Of a stretch of DNA of 64,000 nt, positions 7,242 to 15,431 are shown piece after piece (within the stretch, counting starts at the first letter, position 1; each line of letters begins with the position of its first letter). Source of the stretch: an archaeon (GTDB lineage Archaea > Thermoproteota > Nitrososphaeria > Nitrososphaerales > Gagatemarchaeaceae); the NCBI GenBank assembly GCA_021819035.1, contig JAKASL010000001.1:496001-560000 (forward strand). Direction: 5' to 3'. The position numbers and the translations under genes were made by a program. The notes beneath the pieces were generated by a model that ran no database searches, had not been told where the DNA came from, and worked only from the letters and a program-made list of their open reading frames with translations.

Positions 7242-7844
7242 ATGCGACCTGTCCCGACCGAACCGCCCGGAGAGATCCGCAGCATCGCGGGGGTGCTTGG
7301 GGTGAACAGCCCGAGGCTCGAGTGGGCCGCGCTCCAGCTGTACCTGAAGAGGAAGGACCGCCCCAAGAGCTCTTACCAAGCGCTCCGGGCCGCGACTGTC
7401 TACGCTTCGTGCAGGGTGCTCGGTGTACCCAAGACCCTGAAGGACGTTTCAGCCGCGACTGGAGTCAAAGCCTCTGAAATCGCCAGAGAATACAGGAGGA
7501 TACTGCTCGAAGAGAGCCTCAGGGTCAGCCAGCCCGATTCCACCGCCTTCGTCCCCGACATCGCGCGCAGGGCGGGCCTTGAGCCGACGGTGGAGCGGCG
7601 TGCCGTCGAGATCATTTCGACCTTGAAGGAAATCGGTGCCACGGCAGGGAAGGCCCCCACCACGGTCGCCGCAGCCTCCCTCTACGTGGCCTACTCCGAG
7701 CTGCACCCCATACGCACGGAGGGGGAGCCGACCCAGAAGAGCATCGCCGACGCCGCCGGCGTATGCGAGCTGTCGGTCCGGAACCGGTATCACGCGATCC
7801 GTTCCACCCTGGTCTGGGCCGCTGAACGCGTCAATGCCCCATAG
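7242..7844 (+). CDS. TFB-like transcription factor lacking the N-terminal zinc ribbon
   Basis: The product has 200 residues. It corresponds to the core of archaeal transcription factor B, the TFIIB homologue that bridges TBP-bound promoter DNA and RNA polymerase. Two cyclin-like repeats are visible. The first runs about residues 24-85, with SYQALRAATVYASCRVLGVPKTLKDVS. The second runs about 105-190, with APTTVAAASLYVAYSEL and SIADAAGVCELSVRNRYHAI. The N-terminal zinc ribbon and B-reader that contact polymerase are absent, and the AT core gttattat about 27 bp upstream supports this start. A factor without the ribbon could compete with or modulate host TFBs. Confidence 0.85.
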   Translation: MRPVPTEPPGEIRSIAGVLGVNSPRLEWAALQLYLKRKDRPKSSYQALRAATVYASCRVLGVPKTLKDVSAATGVKASEIAREYRRILLEESLRVSQPDSTAFVPDIARRAGLEPTVERRAVEIISTLKEIGATAGKAPTTVAAASLYVAYSELHPIRTEGEPTQKSIADAAGVCELSVRNRYHAIRSTLVWAAERVNAP

Positions 7845-7917
7845 AAACTCGACGGCGCAAATGTCTCAGAAAGGCGAGGAGTTGGAGGAGGACGACGAAG
7901 GCGACGAGGAATACTGA
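7834..7917 (+). CDS. Possible 27-residue acidic micro-protein
   Basis: A short ORF starts at an ATG overlapping the last codons of the TFB-like gene and ends just before the convergent gene at 7946. Its second half is almost entirely Glu and Asp. It could be a coupled micro-protein or simply chance. Nothing in the sequence decides. Confidence 0.2.
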   Translation: MPHRNSTAQMSQKGEELEEDDEGDEEY

Positions 7918-7945
7918 GTTACAGCTGGTTCAGACTTACCAACAA

Positions 7946-8599
7946 TCATTTAATTATCCAGAAGTGAATTTCGACAGAGACCCCAGTCCATTGCCCTGCG
8001 TTGATATAGCATGGAGCAAAAGTGAAGCCGTTCTTGGCTAACAGCGTTTGGATTTGCTGAGTACATGCCTTGAGTATCGCGGAAGCATTATTCCCATACT
8101 TCCCGAAGGCACGGTTAATGTCCTCCCAATACTTGGTTATGTAGTCTTGATACGGCATACCAATTTGTGCATTGGTATGAGTCGCTGCCAGGACCCCAAT
8201 TACTTCTTTTGCTGCAGAAAACTTCTTTCGCCTCGTCTTCATGTCTTTTAGGAGCGCCATAGGAAGGTGGTCCCAACTCTTACCGTTGATTAGCGGGTCG
8301 AACGTGTACATGCTCTTGAACTCGACGATGGACTGGGGTTTTCCAGAATTTGGGATGGTCGCATTCTGAAAACTCAGGACAGCAAGATCGCACCGCCTCC
8401 ATTCCCTCGCCACCTCGTAGCCTGATGGCACCGTGGTCCGAAGCTCCAGCGAGACTGCGTCCCGAATCACATCCTCGGGTTTCTTTGTAAGGGCAAGGTA
8501 TGCTAATTCGTTCGGTTTGAAGTGTGACGGAACCGCACTGAGCGCACTCGCAAGCAGTGGTTGAACGCTGAAAGCAGTCGACATACCCGCCTTCGACAA
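7946..8599 (-). CDS. Hypothetical protein with PD-(D/E)XK nuclease-like motif
   Basis: The product is 217 residues, or 212 from a second ATG. After a helical N-terminus comes EVAREWRRCDLAVLSFQN, then QSIVEFKSMYTF at about residues 85-105. This gives the order D...E-x-K expected for a PD-(D/E)XK endonuclease core (here CDLAVL and VEFKS). The C-terminal half is unrecognised, with a beta-rich end. It stands alone without a visible methyltransferase partner, convergent with the TFB-like gene, and has lower GC than its neighbours. It could be a solitary restriction nuclease or an element-maintenance nuclease. The assignment rests on the motif only. Confidence 0.5.
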   Translation of the reverse strand: MSKAGMSTAFSVQPLLASALSAVPSHFKPNELAYLALTKKPEDVIRDAVSLELRTTVPSGYEVAREWRRCDLAVLSFQNATIPNSGKPQSIVEFKSMYTFDPLINGKSWDHLPMALLKDMKTRRKKFSAAKEVIGVLAATHTNAQIGMPYQDYITKYWEDINRAFGKYGNNASAILKACTQQIQTLLAKNGFTFAPCYINAGQWTGVSVEIHFWIIK

Positions 8600-8746
8600 A
8601 ACGGGCTATTTTAGCTCTCAGCACACAGAATAATCTCCTCGTTAGTCACGGTATAACGCCTGGACAAATTCAGCATAACCCAAACATACGGAATCACTCT
8701 TACAGGTCCTCGTCGCGTTTTAGCCCGAACCAGCGCGAGTAGACAC

Positions 8747-11011
8747 TTGAGAGTTCTTCGTATTCTTGTGTTATGGCTTTTCTTGGTATCCATTGCGCTT
8801 GCTGTAAGCGCCATGCACTCGGCGTCGCACGATCCTTGCGACTCGTATGGTGACTGCGTCTCCAGTTCGGTCAACTACATCCGCTCAAATCCTGGCGATT
8901 CACTCTACGTAGGGGACAGTTTCAGCGTCCCTGTTTCTATCACAACTGGACAGAACACCACAAGCTACTCTGTTTCGTGGTCTTACCCGCCAGTGTTCGA
9001 GAAGTCGGGAGACACTTTCGTTGTGGCAGAGAACCAAACAGGGACCTTCTCGGTCGAAACTTCGGTCACGTTCACCGGTTCAGTCACGGTCGGCAACACG
9101 ACGCAGCACTTCAGCTCCACACTCACGACATCCCAGAGCGTTATGGTCATCCAGCTTGACATCTCTCTGCACACTCGATTGGTCAACGTCACCGACACGC
9201 ATGACCTGACTCTCAGGAATATGGACGGGAGCTTCTATCGGAATGATTCGTTCTGCGACGCCTGGAACGCCTCGTTCGAATTTGCCCCCCAGAGGGCTGA
9301 CATCAAGATCAACGTCTCCTCGCTTACCCCGCCCTCTCTCCGCATTCTGAACTACTCGGCTGACACTTTGGGAAGGACCGGCCGCTTCTGCTACGTTGCA
9401 AGAACAACTGCGGCCTACAGGCCGGACAACATCACCCTTGAAGCGCGGGCGCTCAACTGGCAGGGTGTCTCTCTCGCCCTAAAGGACGCCAGCCAGCCCT
9501 TCGCCATCGTCCGGTACGACCCCCAGTTCACGGCCTACGCCTACATGGAGTACAGGAACAGCACGGCGCCGAGCAGCCTCGAGAGGCCCTGGGTCCTCTT
9601 CGTGAGGTACGACGGGAACGAGCCCGGATACTCGTATGCTGGAGACGCCAATACCTCCCCCTTCAACGGGAGCCCGACCTTCCGGGAGAGGGCCTACTTC
9701 GATAACTTCACCTTCACTTCGTTGAGCTACCAGCCGACCAACGTCGCCGGGGAGTTCACGTACCACGTGGTCAACAGCACGGGGTCCCTCAGATACCGGT
9801 GGCTCAACGGGAACAGCTCTGCGATGCTCGAAGGGAACAAGAGGATCGAGAAGTACGTCTTCGAGGTGGAGCCTTCGAGCCTGGCCCCTCTCCTCGGCCA
9901 GGGTTTCGTCTACCAGAACGTCACCATGGCCGGGCGGTGGACCCACGAAGCGGGCTACGCCCTGGACAAGAACTACTGGCTGGTCCCGTCTCTCTGGAGC
10001 GGGAGGGTCAACGTCGTCTCGGTGGGCTTGAACGGGAATGTCCTCCCGAACACGCCGATTTCTATTACGATTCGCAACCCGTCTCCCCTTGACGGCTGGC
10101 TGACCTCGAACTTTGAGCACGTCTTCGGGGACGACCCCCAGGCGCTCAGGGCCTTCCAGGAGGACCTCTACCCTACGAACCGGACCATGGTCTTCACCGG
10201 GGAGGGGACGCTGAGCCTGCTGCTCAACCAGACCAGCCTCGTCCCTCCCGAGATTTCTATTACGGCAGGAGGAGTCACACAATCAGGAAACTTCACGTTC
10301 GTCCCATTTTTTGTGAACAGCTCTGCCATGTCCGTCCCGAATGCGTTCAATGGCACAGTCTTCCATGCCAACGCGACTATCCCTCTGTGGACGTACAATA
10401 TGCTGCAGGGGAACCTGGCTTATCTCCCGGTTTCTACTACAATCGACCAGCCGACGACCTTCCTAGAGCTGGTGAACAACGGCTCTACAGGATGGATCGC
10501 CGGGAGCACGACCGCGCCCCAGACACCCGCAGCTTTCGCCTCTCAGGAGTACGGCTTCTGGCCCATGGGGCAGAACCTCACGGTGTACGCGAACCTGCAG
10601 GGAGGGGGCGTGGACCTGCTGGGGGTGCAGAGGGTCAGCCCTAGCGAGTATCAGGCGTCGTTCTATGTGGGGCCTTGGAGCGGAGGGATTTCGGGTGTCC
10701 AACTTATCGAGGGCGGCCATGTAGTAGAAAACGAATCCGCACTGAACCCATCAGCGTACCCGTCGCCTCTTCTGCAGGGCCTCACGGGGCTGTACACGGT
10801 TTCCTATCCTGCCACCGGACAGGATGTGAAGGTGGTCTTCACGAACCTATGGGGAGCGAAGACAACGCTAGACCTGGGGATGGCAACAGCTCCGCCACCC
10901 TTGACGAACCTTGTTCCGGAGACAACGGTGGCGGCCTTCGGGATAGCCTTCCTCGCGTGGCTCTTGGTGAGCAGCGCGCTGAAGACAAGGAGAGCCGGTA
11001 TTCACGGATAG
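8747..11011 (+). CDS. Large secreted, membrane-anchored surface protein
   Basis: The product has 754 residues from a TTG start. It has a signal peptide (residues about 1-22, LRILVLWLFLVSIALAVSA), a long beta-rich extracellular region with many N-x-S/T sequons, and a single C-terminal membrane segment (about 727-745, AAFGIAFLAWLLVSSAL) followed by a short basic tail. This is the layout of an archaeal S-layer-type or adhesion protein. Internal repeats at the DNA level include four exact copies of TTTCTAYTAC between 10059 and 10730, three encoding an (I/V)SxT peptide. It heads a run of secreted proteins placed before conjugation-like genes, so a cell-contact role is possible. Confidence 0.65.
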   Translation: MRVLRILVLWLFLVSIALAVSAMHSASHDPCDSYGDCVSSSVNYIRSNPGDSLYVGDSFSVPVSITTGQNTTSYSVSWSYPPVFEKSGDTFVVAENQTGTFSVETSVTFTGSVTVGNTTQHFSSTLTTSQSVMVIQLDISLHTRLVNVTDTHDLTLRNMDGSFYRNDSFCDAWNASFEFAPQRADIKINVSSLTPPSLRILNYSADTLGRTGRFCYVARTTAAYRPDNITLEARALNWQGVSLALKDASQPFAIVRYDPQFTAYAYMEYRNSTAPSSLERPWVLFVRYDGNEPGYSYAGDANTSPFNGSPTFRERAYFDNFTFTSLSYQPTNVAGEFTYHVVNSTGSLRYRWLNGNSSAMLEGNKRIEKYVFEVEPSSLAPLLGQGFVYQNVTMAGRWTHEAGYALDKNYWLVPSLWSGRVNVVSVGLNGNVLPNTPISITIRNPSPLDGWLTSNFEHVFGDDPQALRAFQEDLYPTNRTMVFTGEGTLSLLLNQTSLVPPEISITAGGVTQSGNFTFVPFFVNSSAMSVPNAFNGTVFHANATIPLWTYNMLQGNLAYLPVSTTIDQPTTFLELVNNGSTGWIAGSTTAPQTPAAFASQEYGFWPMGQNLTVYANLQGGGVDLLGVQRVSPSEYQASFYVGPWSGGISGVQLIEGGHVVENESALNPSAYPSPLLQGLTGLYTVSYPATGQDVKVVFTNLWGAKTTLDLGMATAPPPLTNLVPETTVAAFGIAFLAWLLVSSALKTRRAGIHG
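10059..10730. repeat. Cluster of TTTCTAYTAC motif copies inside the surface-protein gene
   Basis: Exact copies lie at 10059-10068, 10254-10263 and 10431-10440 on the plus strand and at 10721-10730 on the minus strand, with a near copy at 8934. The remaining exact copies in the window are at 6952, 25922, 28571, 41023 and 45177. The codons they impose (for example ATT TCT ATT ACG) differ from the C- and G-ending codons used around them. Confidence 0.6.
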
Positions 11012-11071
11012 ATTGAGCAGGCGTTCTTAGAGCTAGAACTATATGGTCTCCCATGTGCCTCCCGAAACAGG

Positions 11072-11338
11072 TTGGGCATGGATAGGAGCGTTGTTCGGGC
11101 AGGGTTGTCGAGGAGACAGAAGGTTGTGCTTGGTTTCGGCCTGGTCCTAGTCGTAGCGTTCGTATTCGGGGCTCCGGTGGTGAACGAGTCGTCCCCTGGC
11201 GGAGTGGCCTACCTCGGGGATGGAGCTGGGAGCGGCTACATACACTACCAGGCATCGATTGGTTGTCTGCTCATTGGAGTCGGTGACATGTACTGGCAGG
11301 GCGGCCTACATGCAGGGTGCGCTCCTCTCGTGGCCTGA
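11072..11338 (+). CDS. Small secreted or membrane-anchored protein
   Basis: The product has 88 residues from TTG 11072, or 86 from ATG 11078. A basic start (DRSVVRAGLSRRQK) precedes a hydrophobic segment at about residues 20-36 (VVLGFGLVLVVAFVFGA), which looks like a signal anchor. The remainder is a short Gly-rich extracellular region with two cysteines. The upstream sequence contains TAGAACTATA, also found before the next secreted-protein gene, suggesting co-regulation. No family is recognised. Confidence 0.5.
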   Translation: MGMDRSVVRAGLSRRQKVVLGFGLVLVVAFVFGAPVVNESSPGGVAYLGDGAGSGYIHYQASIGCLLIGVGDMYWQGGLHAGCAPLVA

Positions 11339-11492
11339 CCCGCCCCAAACTGAGTGTTGGAGGTCGAGAGGGGCGTCCGCGAACGCAAGCCTCAGACCAT
11401 GACCGTCGCCGGCGCAGACATGCCGTTCGTGTCGATTAGAACAACCGTTCTAGACGATAGAACTATACAGGTTGAGTCTCTCTGATGAGGCA

Positions 11493-12902
11493 ATGGGTCT
11501 TCGTAGGGGGGCAGCATCCGCCTCGACCGCGGCTTTCGTCGGAATCCTGATTCTTGTTGTGGGGGCCACGGGCTTTGCTTCTATGATGACCCCTCCGGCA
11601 CCACCTTCACCCGGTACTGCCGTATCCTCCTCCGACGGACTTCAACTGAGGGCAGGGGTGAACGCGACGACAATCTCGCCGGGCGAGAAGCTCAACATCA
11701 CCGTGTCCATACTGAACAGCCTTCCACAGGAGAACACGGTGCGGCCTGCAAACGACTGGCTGTTCAAGGGGGTTCCGGTTGCCCTCTGGCCTCCCTGCTA
11801 TTTCGGTCTCCCGGCTCAGATGGTCATACTGAAGGGCAATTACACCCTGCAGGACCTTAGGGCCGTCGCCGAAACGTCCTATGGCTACGTCTGCATGGAG
11901 GGAGTCAGCGTCGACCACGTTATCTTCCAGCCCAACAGTGACGAAGTACGGCTCACAGGACTCTACGACGTCACAGGGACGAACCAGACTCTTGGCCCGT
12001 TCAACATGTCCCTGAGCTTCGCGACGGGCGGTTACTGGGACATCCAGAATCTGTCAAGGATGCTGAACCATCCGATTCTGGGCGACGGCGGGAACCCGAA
12101 GGTCCCGCCCCCCTACATCCCATTCGCTCCAGGGGTGTATACCATCGCTGTCGCGGACGAGTGGGGGCAGGCGGCGGTCCTCCACGTCACCGTCGCAGGG
12201 AATCCGTCCCAGTGCTGCAGCTCGGCGCCGGGAGGGGTCCAGTTGGCGTCAATCGTGATGGTAGGGCCTTACACGCCCGCAGGTCCGACCGTTGCACTCA
12301 CTCTTCGGAATGAGATGGGCTGCTGCATAACGAACCTCACAGCCATCCTAGGGCTGAACGAGAACTACACGTTTCGCTTCGGAAGCGTCAGCGCCAGCCA
12401 TCCCTTGGGAGAAGGGATGTTCGCCTCCGCCATTGAGACGCTCATAGGCGCCGGATTCAATTCGAACACGAGCTACCCCCTGACCATAAAGGGAACCACA
12501 CAGGACACGGTGTTCACATACGCCATGCAGACGAGCATACCGCCCGCGTACAGCCCTCTCTTCTACATCACCGCCGCCGCTAGCTGCACGAGTTCCGGAG
12601 TGCCCACACCGTGCTGGGGCGACGACCCATTCGTCTTCCAATGCTTCAATCTCGTCTCCGGTCCGGCGACTCAGTGGACATGTACTGAGAAAGTGACTAG
12701 CTCGTCGGAGCCCGGTCAGAGCTACGCCATCACCGTCAATCTGCCTGTTGCTAACCAGTCAGGCGAGCCGGCCTGGGACAACTGCGAATGGAGCGTGCCG
12801 GGGATATCGCCGGGGCAGGGTTACGCCTATTGCATCCCGACCAGCTCGACGGGCGGCTCCCTTTCCTTCATCGTGGCTGATCTGGCGCCCCCGCATCTGT
12901 AG
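11493..12902 (+). CDS. Secreted protein with N-terminal signal anchor and cysteine pairs
   Basis: The product has 469 residues. It has a hydrophobic N-terminal segment (about 12-33, AFVGILILVVGATGFASM), a Pro-rich linker, then beta-rich extracellular domains with N-glycosylation sequons. Several cysteine pairs (CCSSAPGG, CCITN, and further single Cys in the last third) suggest disulphide bonds or metal sites. The ATG at 11493 is preferred because an AT core (aactatac, about 11461) lies 25-30 bp upstream. It shares the TAGAACTATA promoter element with the preceding small gene. It is probably a surface component of the contact or conjugation apparatus, but no family is recognised. Confidence 0.55.
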   Translation: MGLRRGAASASTAAFVGILILVVGATGFASMMTPPAPPSPGTAVSSSDGLQLRAGVNATTISPGEKLNITVSILNSLPQENTVRPANDWLFKGVPVALWPPCYFGLPAQMVILKGNYTLQDLRAVAETSYGYVCMEGVSVDHVIFQPNSDEVRLTGLYDVTGTNQTLGPFNMSLSFATGGYWDIQNLSRMLNHPILGDGGNPKVPPPYIPFAPGVYTIAVADEWGQAAVLHVTVAGNPSQCCSSAPGGVQLASIVMVGPYTPAGPTVALTLRNEMGCCITNLTAILGLNENYTFRFGSVSASHPLGEGMFASAIETLIGAGFNSNTSYPLTIKGTTQDTVFTYAMQTSIPPAYSPLFYITAAASCTSSGVPTPCWGDDPFVFQCFNLVSGPATQWTCTEKVTSSSEPGQSYAITVNLPVANQSGEPAWDNCEWSVPGISPGQGYAYCIPTSSTGGSLSFIVADLAPPHL

Positions 12903-12957
12903 AACAGATCCGCCAGCGCCGATTTGCTCGTTATAAGTTGCGAACCCCTGTGTCATC

Positions 12958-13293
12958 ATGGCACTCGGCACCGCGATGCAGAAGATCGAGTCCGCGATCA
13001 TAGCGGTCGTCATCGGCATCGCCTTCCCATTCATAGTCACGTACCTCGTCTCGGGCGGGACCTCCTCGTCCTTCCTCATCCCCTGCACCGCAGCCGGGAG
13101 CGGCGTCTGCACGGTGGGGACGGTCTCAGGCAACGTCATCACCCTCCCGCAGATACTCGTCAGCACAGCGAACCTGGTCATCACCCTGCTCACCGGGATT
13201 CTGATCATCTTCGCCTCCATCTTCGGCATCTGGGGGGCGATAGAGTACGTCGGGGCCCGCGGAGGCACCGGCAGGGGGGGAGGGGTCGGATAG
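12958..13293 (+). CDS. VirB2/TrbC-like small membrane protein (candidate conjugative pilin)
   Basis: The product has 111 residues with two clear hydrophobic segments, at about 11-31 (SAIIAVVIGIAFPFIVTYLV) and about 72-95 (LVITLLTGILIIFASIFGIW), a polar loop with two cysteines, and a Gly/Arg-rich end. Size and topology match VirB2/TrbC-type pilin subunits. A VirB6/TrbL-like gene follows 270 bp downstream and a VirB4-like ATPase lies in the same region. GTTATAAG at about 12929 is 26 bp before the ATG, so the transcript is likely leaderless. The assignment rests on topology and context rather than clear sequence identity. Confidence 0.5.
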   Translation: MALGTAMQKIESAIIAVVIGIAFPFIVTYLVSGGTSSSFLIPCTAAGSGVCTVGTVSGNVITLPQILVSTANLVITLLTGILIIFASIFGIWGAIEYVGARGGTGRGGGVG

Positions 13294-13527
13294 ATGGCCG
13301 CGCCGAGACTGCTCGTCAGCCTGTACCTCGAGGGGCTCGGCAGGGTGAAGACCCGCCCCGTTGTCGTGCTCAGGCAGGGGGTCGCCAGGTGCGACGGCCA
13401 GCTGGTCGACCCGACGGACGGGGTGGTGCTCGCCCCCGACGAGGCCTACGAGACGGTCCGCGTCCCCGTCGAAGAGGAGCCTCTCGGCTCCGTGACCCGG
13501 GACGACGCCAGAGCGGCCCCGTTTTAG
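13294..13527 (+). CDS. Small hypothetical protein in the VirB2-VirB6-like operon
   Basis: The product has 77 residues whose ATG directly follows the stop of the VirB2-like gene. It looks like a small beta-barrel-type soluble protein (alternating hydrophobic residues in LLVSLYLEGL and RPVVVLRQGVARCDGQLV) with an acidic end. There is no membrane segment or signal peptide. Its place between two membrane proteins of the transfer-like cluster suggests an accessory role, but the function is unknown. Confidence 0.55.
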   Translation: MAAPRLLVSLYLEGLGRVKTRPVVVLRQGVARCDGQLVDPTDGVVLAPDEAYETVRVPVEEEPLGSVTRDDARAAPF

Positions 13528-13562
13528 CCTGCAGCCCTTCCTCTTTCAGGTGACACCATAGG

Positions 13563-15398
13563 ATGGAAGTCAGGTCGGGCCTCTACCAGGTCTCCGCCGG
13601 CTACGTGACGGTCTCCCGATACTTCTTCCTCGCCCTGGCGGTCGTCGGCCTGCTGGGGACAGTCACGGGCGTCTTCGCCCAGTCCTCTCAGGTCCAGCTG
13701 GCGCTCTCCAACGTCAGGTGCCCCGCCACGGCAGCGGGTCGGGGAGGGATAGTCTACAGCTGCCACGGGACAGTGACCGTGGCCAGCCAGCTGAAGGAGG
13801 TCGCTCTGAGGGGGAACATTACAGTCGTCACCGATTACAGGAACCACAACTACACCGGCGGAGACCCCCTCGGCTTCTCCCCGAGCAGCGCCGTCTCCGG
13901 CCCGGGGACGGCCGCAGTGAACGCCAGCGCCAGCTTCAACGACTACGTCGGCAGCCCTCGGGTGACGATGTACGTCCAGGCGTACGACCCGAACAGCCCC
14001 TCGACGGTGTACGCCACGGCCCAGGCGGCTGCTCCTGTCTCCCTCCCTTATGCCGGTGGGTCTTCGGAGGCCAACCTGTTCATCCTGACCATGGAGATCC
14101 CGCTCTTCCAGGTCCCAGCCCTCGGCATCTCTTCTAGCAACCCGGACTTCAAGGCCCTATTCGCGACCTTCGACCAGCTTCCCCTGGGGGACTTCTACAT
14201 GCTCATCGCGGAGGTCGCCATCATCCTGCTCGTGGGGGCGGGGCTGATCGACGTCATCATGTACCTGACCGGTAACTCAGAGCGCCAGAAGGGAGGGACC
14301 AGCGGGTCCCTGGCCGGGATCAGCAACGTCTTCGTAACCCTCCTACTGGTCCTCCTCCTCCCCTACGCCTACAACGCGGTCGCGGGGTTCGTCAACGTCC
14401 TCGACCAGCAGATAATCGCCGGCCCGGGAAACCCGTACACGGCCTACCTCGCGAACAGCCAGCTCATCTGGAACACCCTGCCCAGCGGGGGAAACCTGCT
14501 CACCGACTTCATCGGGGCCATAGCGAGCGTGATGGCCTGGGCGATGTCGTGGCTCCTCGGGAGCGCCCGAATCTTCCTCATCGGCTCCGTGACGGTGGCC
14601 ATGCCGATAGTGCTGGTCCTGAGGAACATCAAGTTCACGGCAAGGTTCGCCGGGGTGGTCGAGGACACGTTCTTCGGCCTGATTTTCGCCAGCGTCATCA
14701 GTGCCCTCTTCATCGGGCTCGCGGCTTACATGCTCAACCACTGGAGCGGCTCGATCTTCCAGGCGGCCTCGGTGGACCAGACTTGGGTGGCCCTCGCGGC
14801 GCTCCTGGGGGCCATACTAGCCCCGACGGTATTCGCCCCCATGACAGGCTTCTTCTTCCAGACCATGAGCCAGGTGGGGATGGCTGCGGCGGGGACGGCT
14901 TTCGCGATAGGAGCGGGAGCAGCAGGACCTGGCGGGGCAGGGGTCAAGGGCGGGATGGCGATGGCGGGACAAGCGCTGGGAGGGCTGGCGATAAACAACC
15001 CCGCGGCTGGGTTTAGAGAGAAGGCAGGGGCAGCGTTGGGAGGGTTTGGAGGAGGGTTCTCACACTCGGTTCCTCACATGCTTCAGAACATGGCTCTCAT
15101 GGGGACGGTGGGGACGCTTGGAGGCCTCGGCGCGAGCAGGTCTGCATCTGCCATAAACAGAGCCATCGACCTCAAGATGCCTGGGCAGACAGCGCAGAAC
15201 ATCGTTTCTTACCGGGCCGGGGCGCTGACCACCGAACTGCAACTGCCACAGGACATGAAGCCTCATATCGAGAGAGCACTCGCGGCGAAGATGGACCATA
15301 ACGAAATCAGGCGGTTTGATATACAGTACCATGACGATATACCCTCCTTCAAATCAAACCTGAATGGCAGGGTCAAGGACCTCATGGGACGACCATAG
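13563..15398 (+). CDS. VirB6/TrbL-like polytopic membrane protein with extracellular domain
   Basis: The product has 611 residues. A signal-like hydrophobic segment (about 21-40) is followed by an extracellular beta domain (about 45-160). At least six membrane segments lie between residues about 215 and 430 (including AEVAIILLVGAGLIDVIMYL and VFVTLLLVLLLPYAYNAVAG), then a Gly/Ala-rich segment and a soluble helical tail. VirB6/TrbL proteins, the inner-membrane channel parts of type IV secretion, show this pattern of clustered membrane spans plus a Gly-rich tail. The neighbouring VirB2-like gene and the VirB4-like ATPase support this. The N-terminal extracellular domain is unlike bacterial VirB6. 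Confidence 0.6.
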   Translation: MEVRSGLYQVSAGYVTVSRYFFLALAVVGLLGTVTGVFAQSSQVQLALSNVRCPATAAGRGGIVYSCHGTVTVASQLKEVALRGNITVVTDYRNHNYTGGDPLGFSPSSAVSGPGTAAVNASASFNDYVGSPRVTMYVQAYDPNSPSTVYATAQAAAPVSLPYAGGSSEANLFILTMEIPLFQVPALGISSSNPDFKALFATFDQLPLGDFYMLIAEVAIILLVGAGLIDVIMYLTGNSERQKGGTSGSLAGISNVFVTLLLVLLLPYAYNAVAGFVNVLDQQIIAGPGNPYTAYLANSQLIWNTLPSGGNLLTDFIGAIASVMAWAMSWLLGSARIFLIGSVTVAMPIVLVLRNIKFTARFAGVVEDTFFGLIFASVISALFIGLAAYMLNHWSGSIFQAASVDQTWVALAALLGAILAPTVFAPMTGFFFQTMSQVGMAAAGTAFAIGAGAAGPGGAGVKGGMAMAGQALGGLAINNPAAGFREKAGAALGGFGGGFSHSVPHMLQNMALMGTVGTLGGLGASRSASAINRAIDLKMPGQTAQNIVSYRAGALTTELQLPQDMKPHIERALAAKMDHNEIRRFDIQYHDDIPSFKSNLNGRVKDLMGRP

Positions 15399-15431
15399 AG
15401 GCGACGCTGTAGCATAGAAAATGAACTGGGT

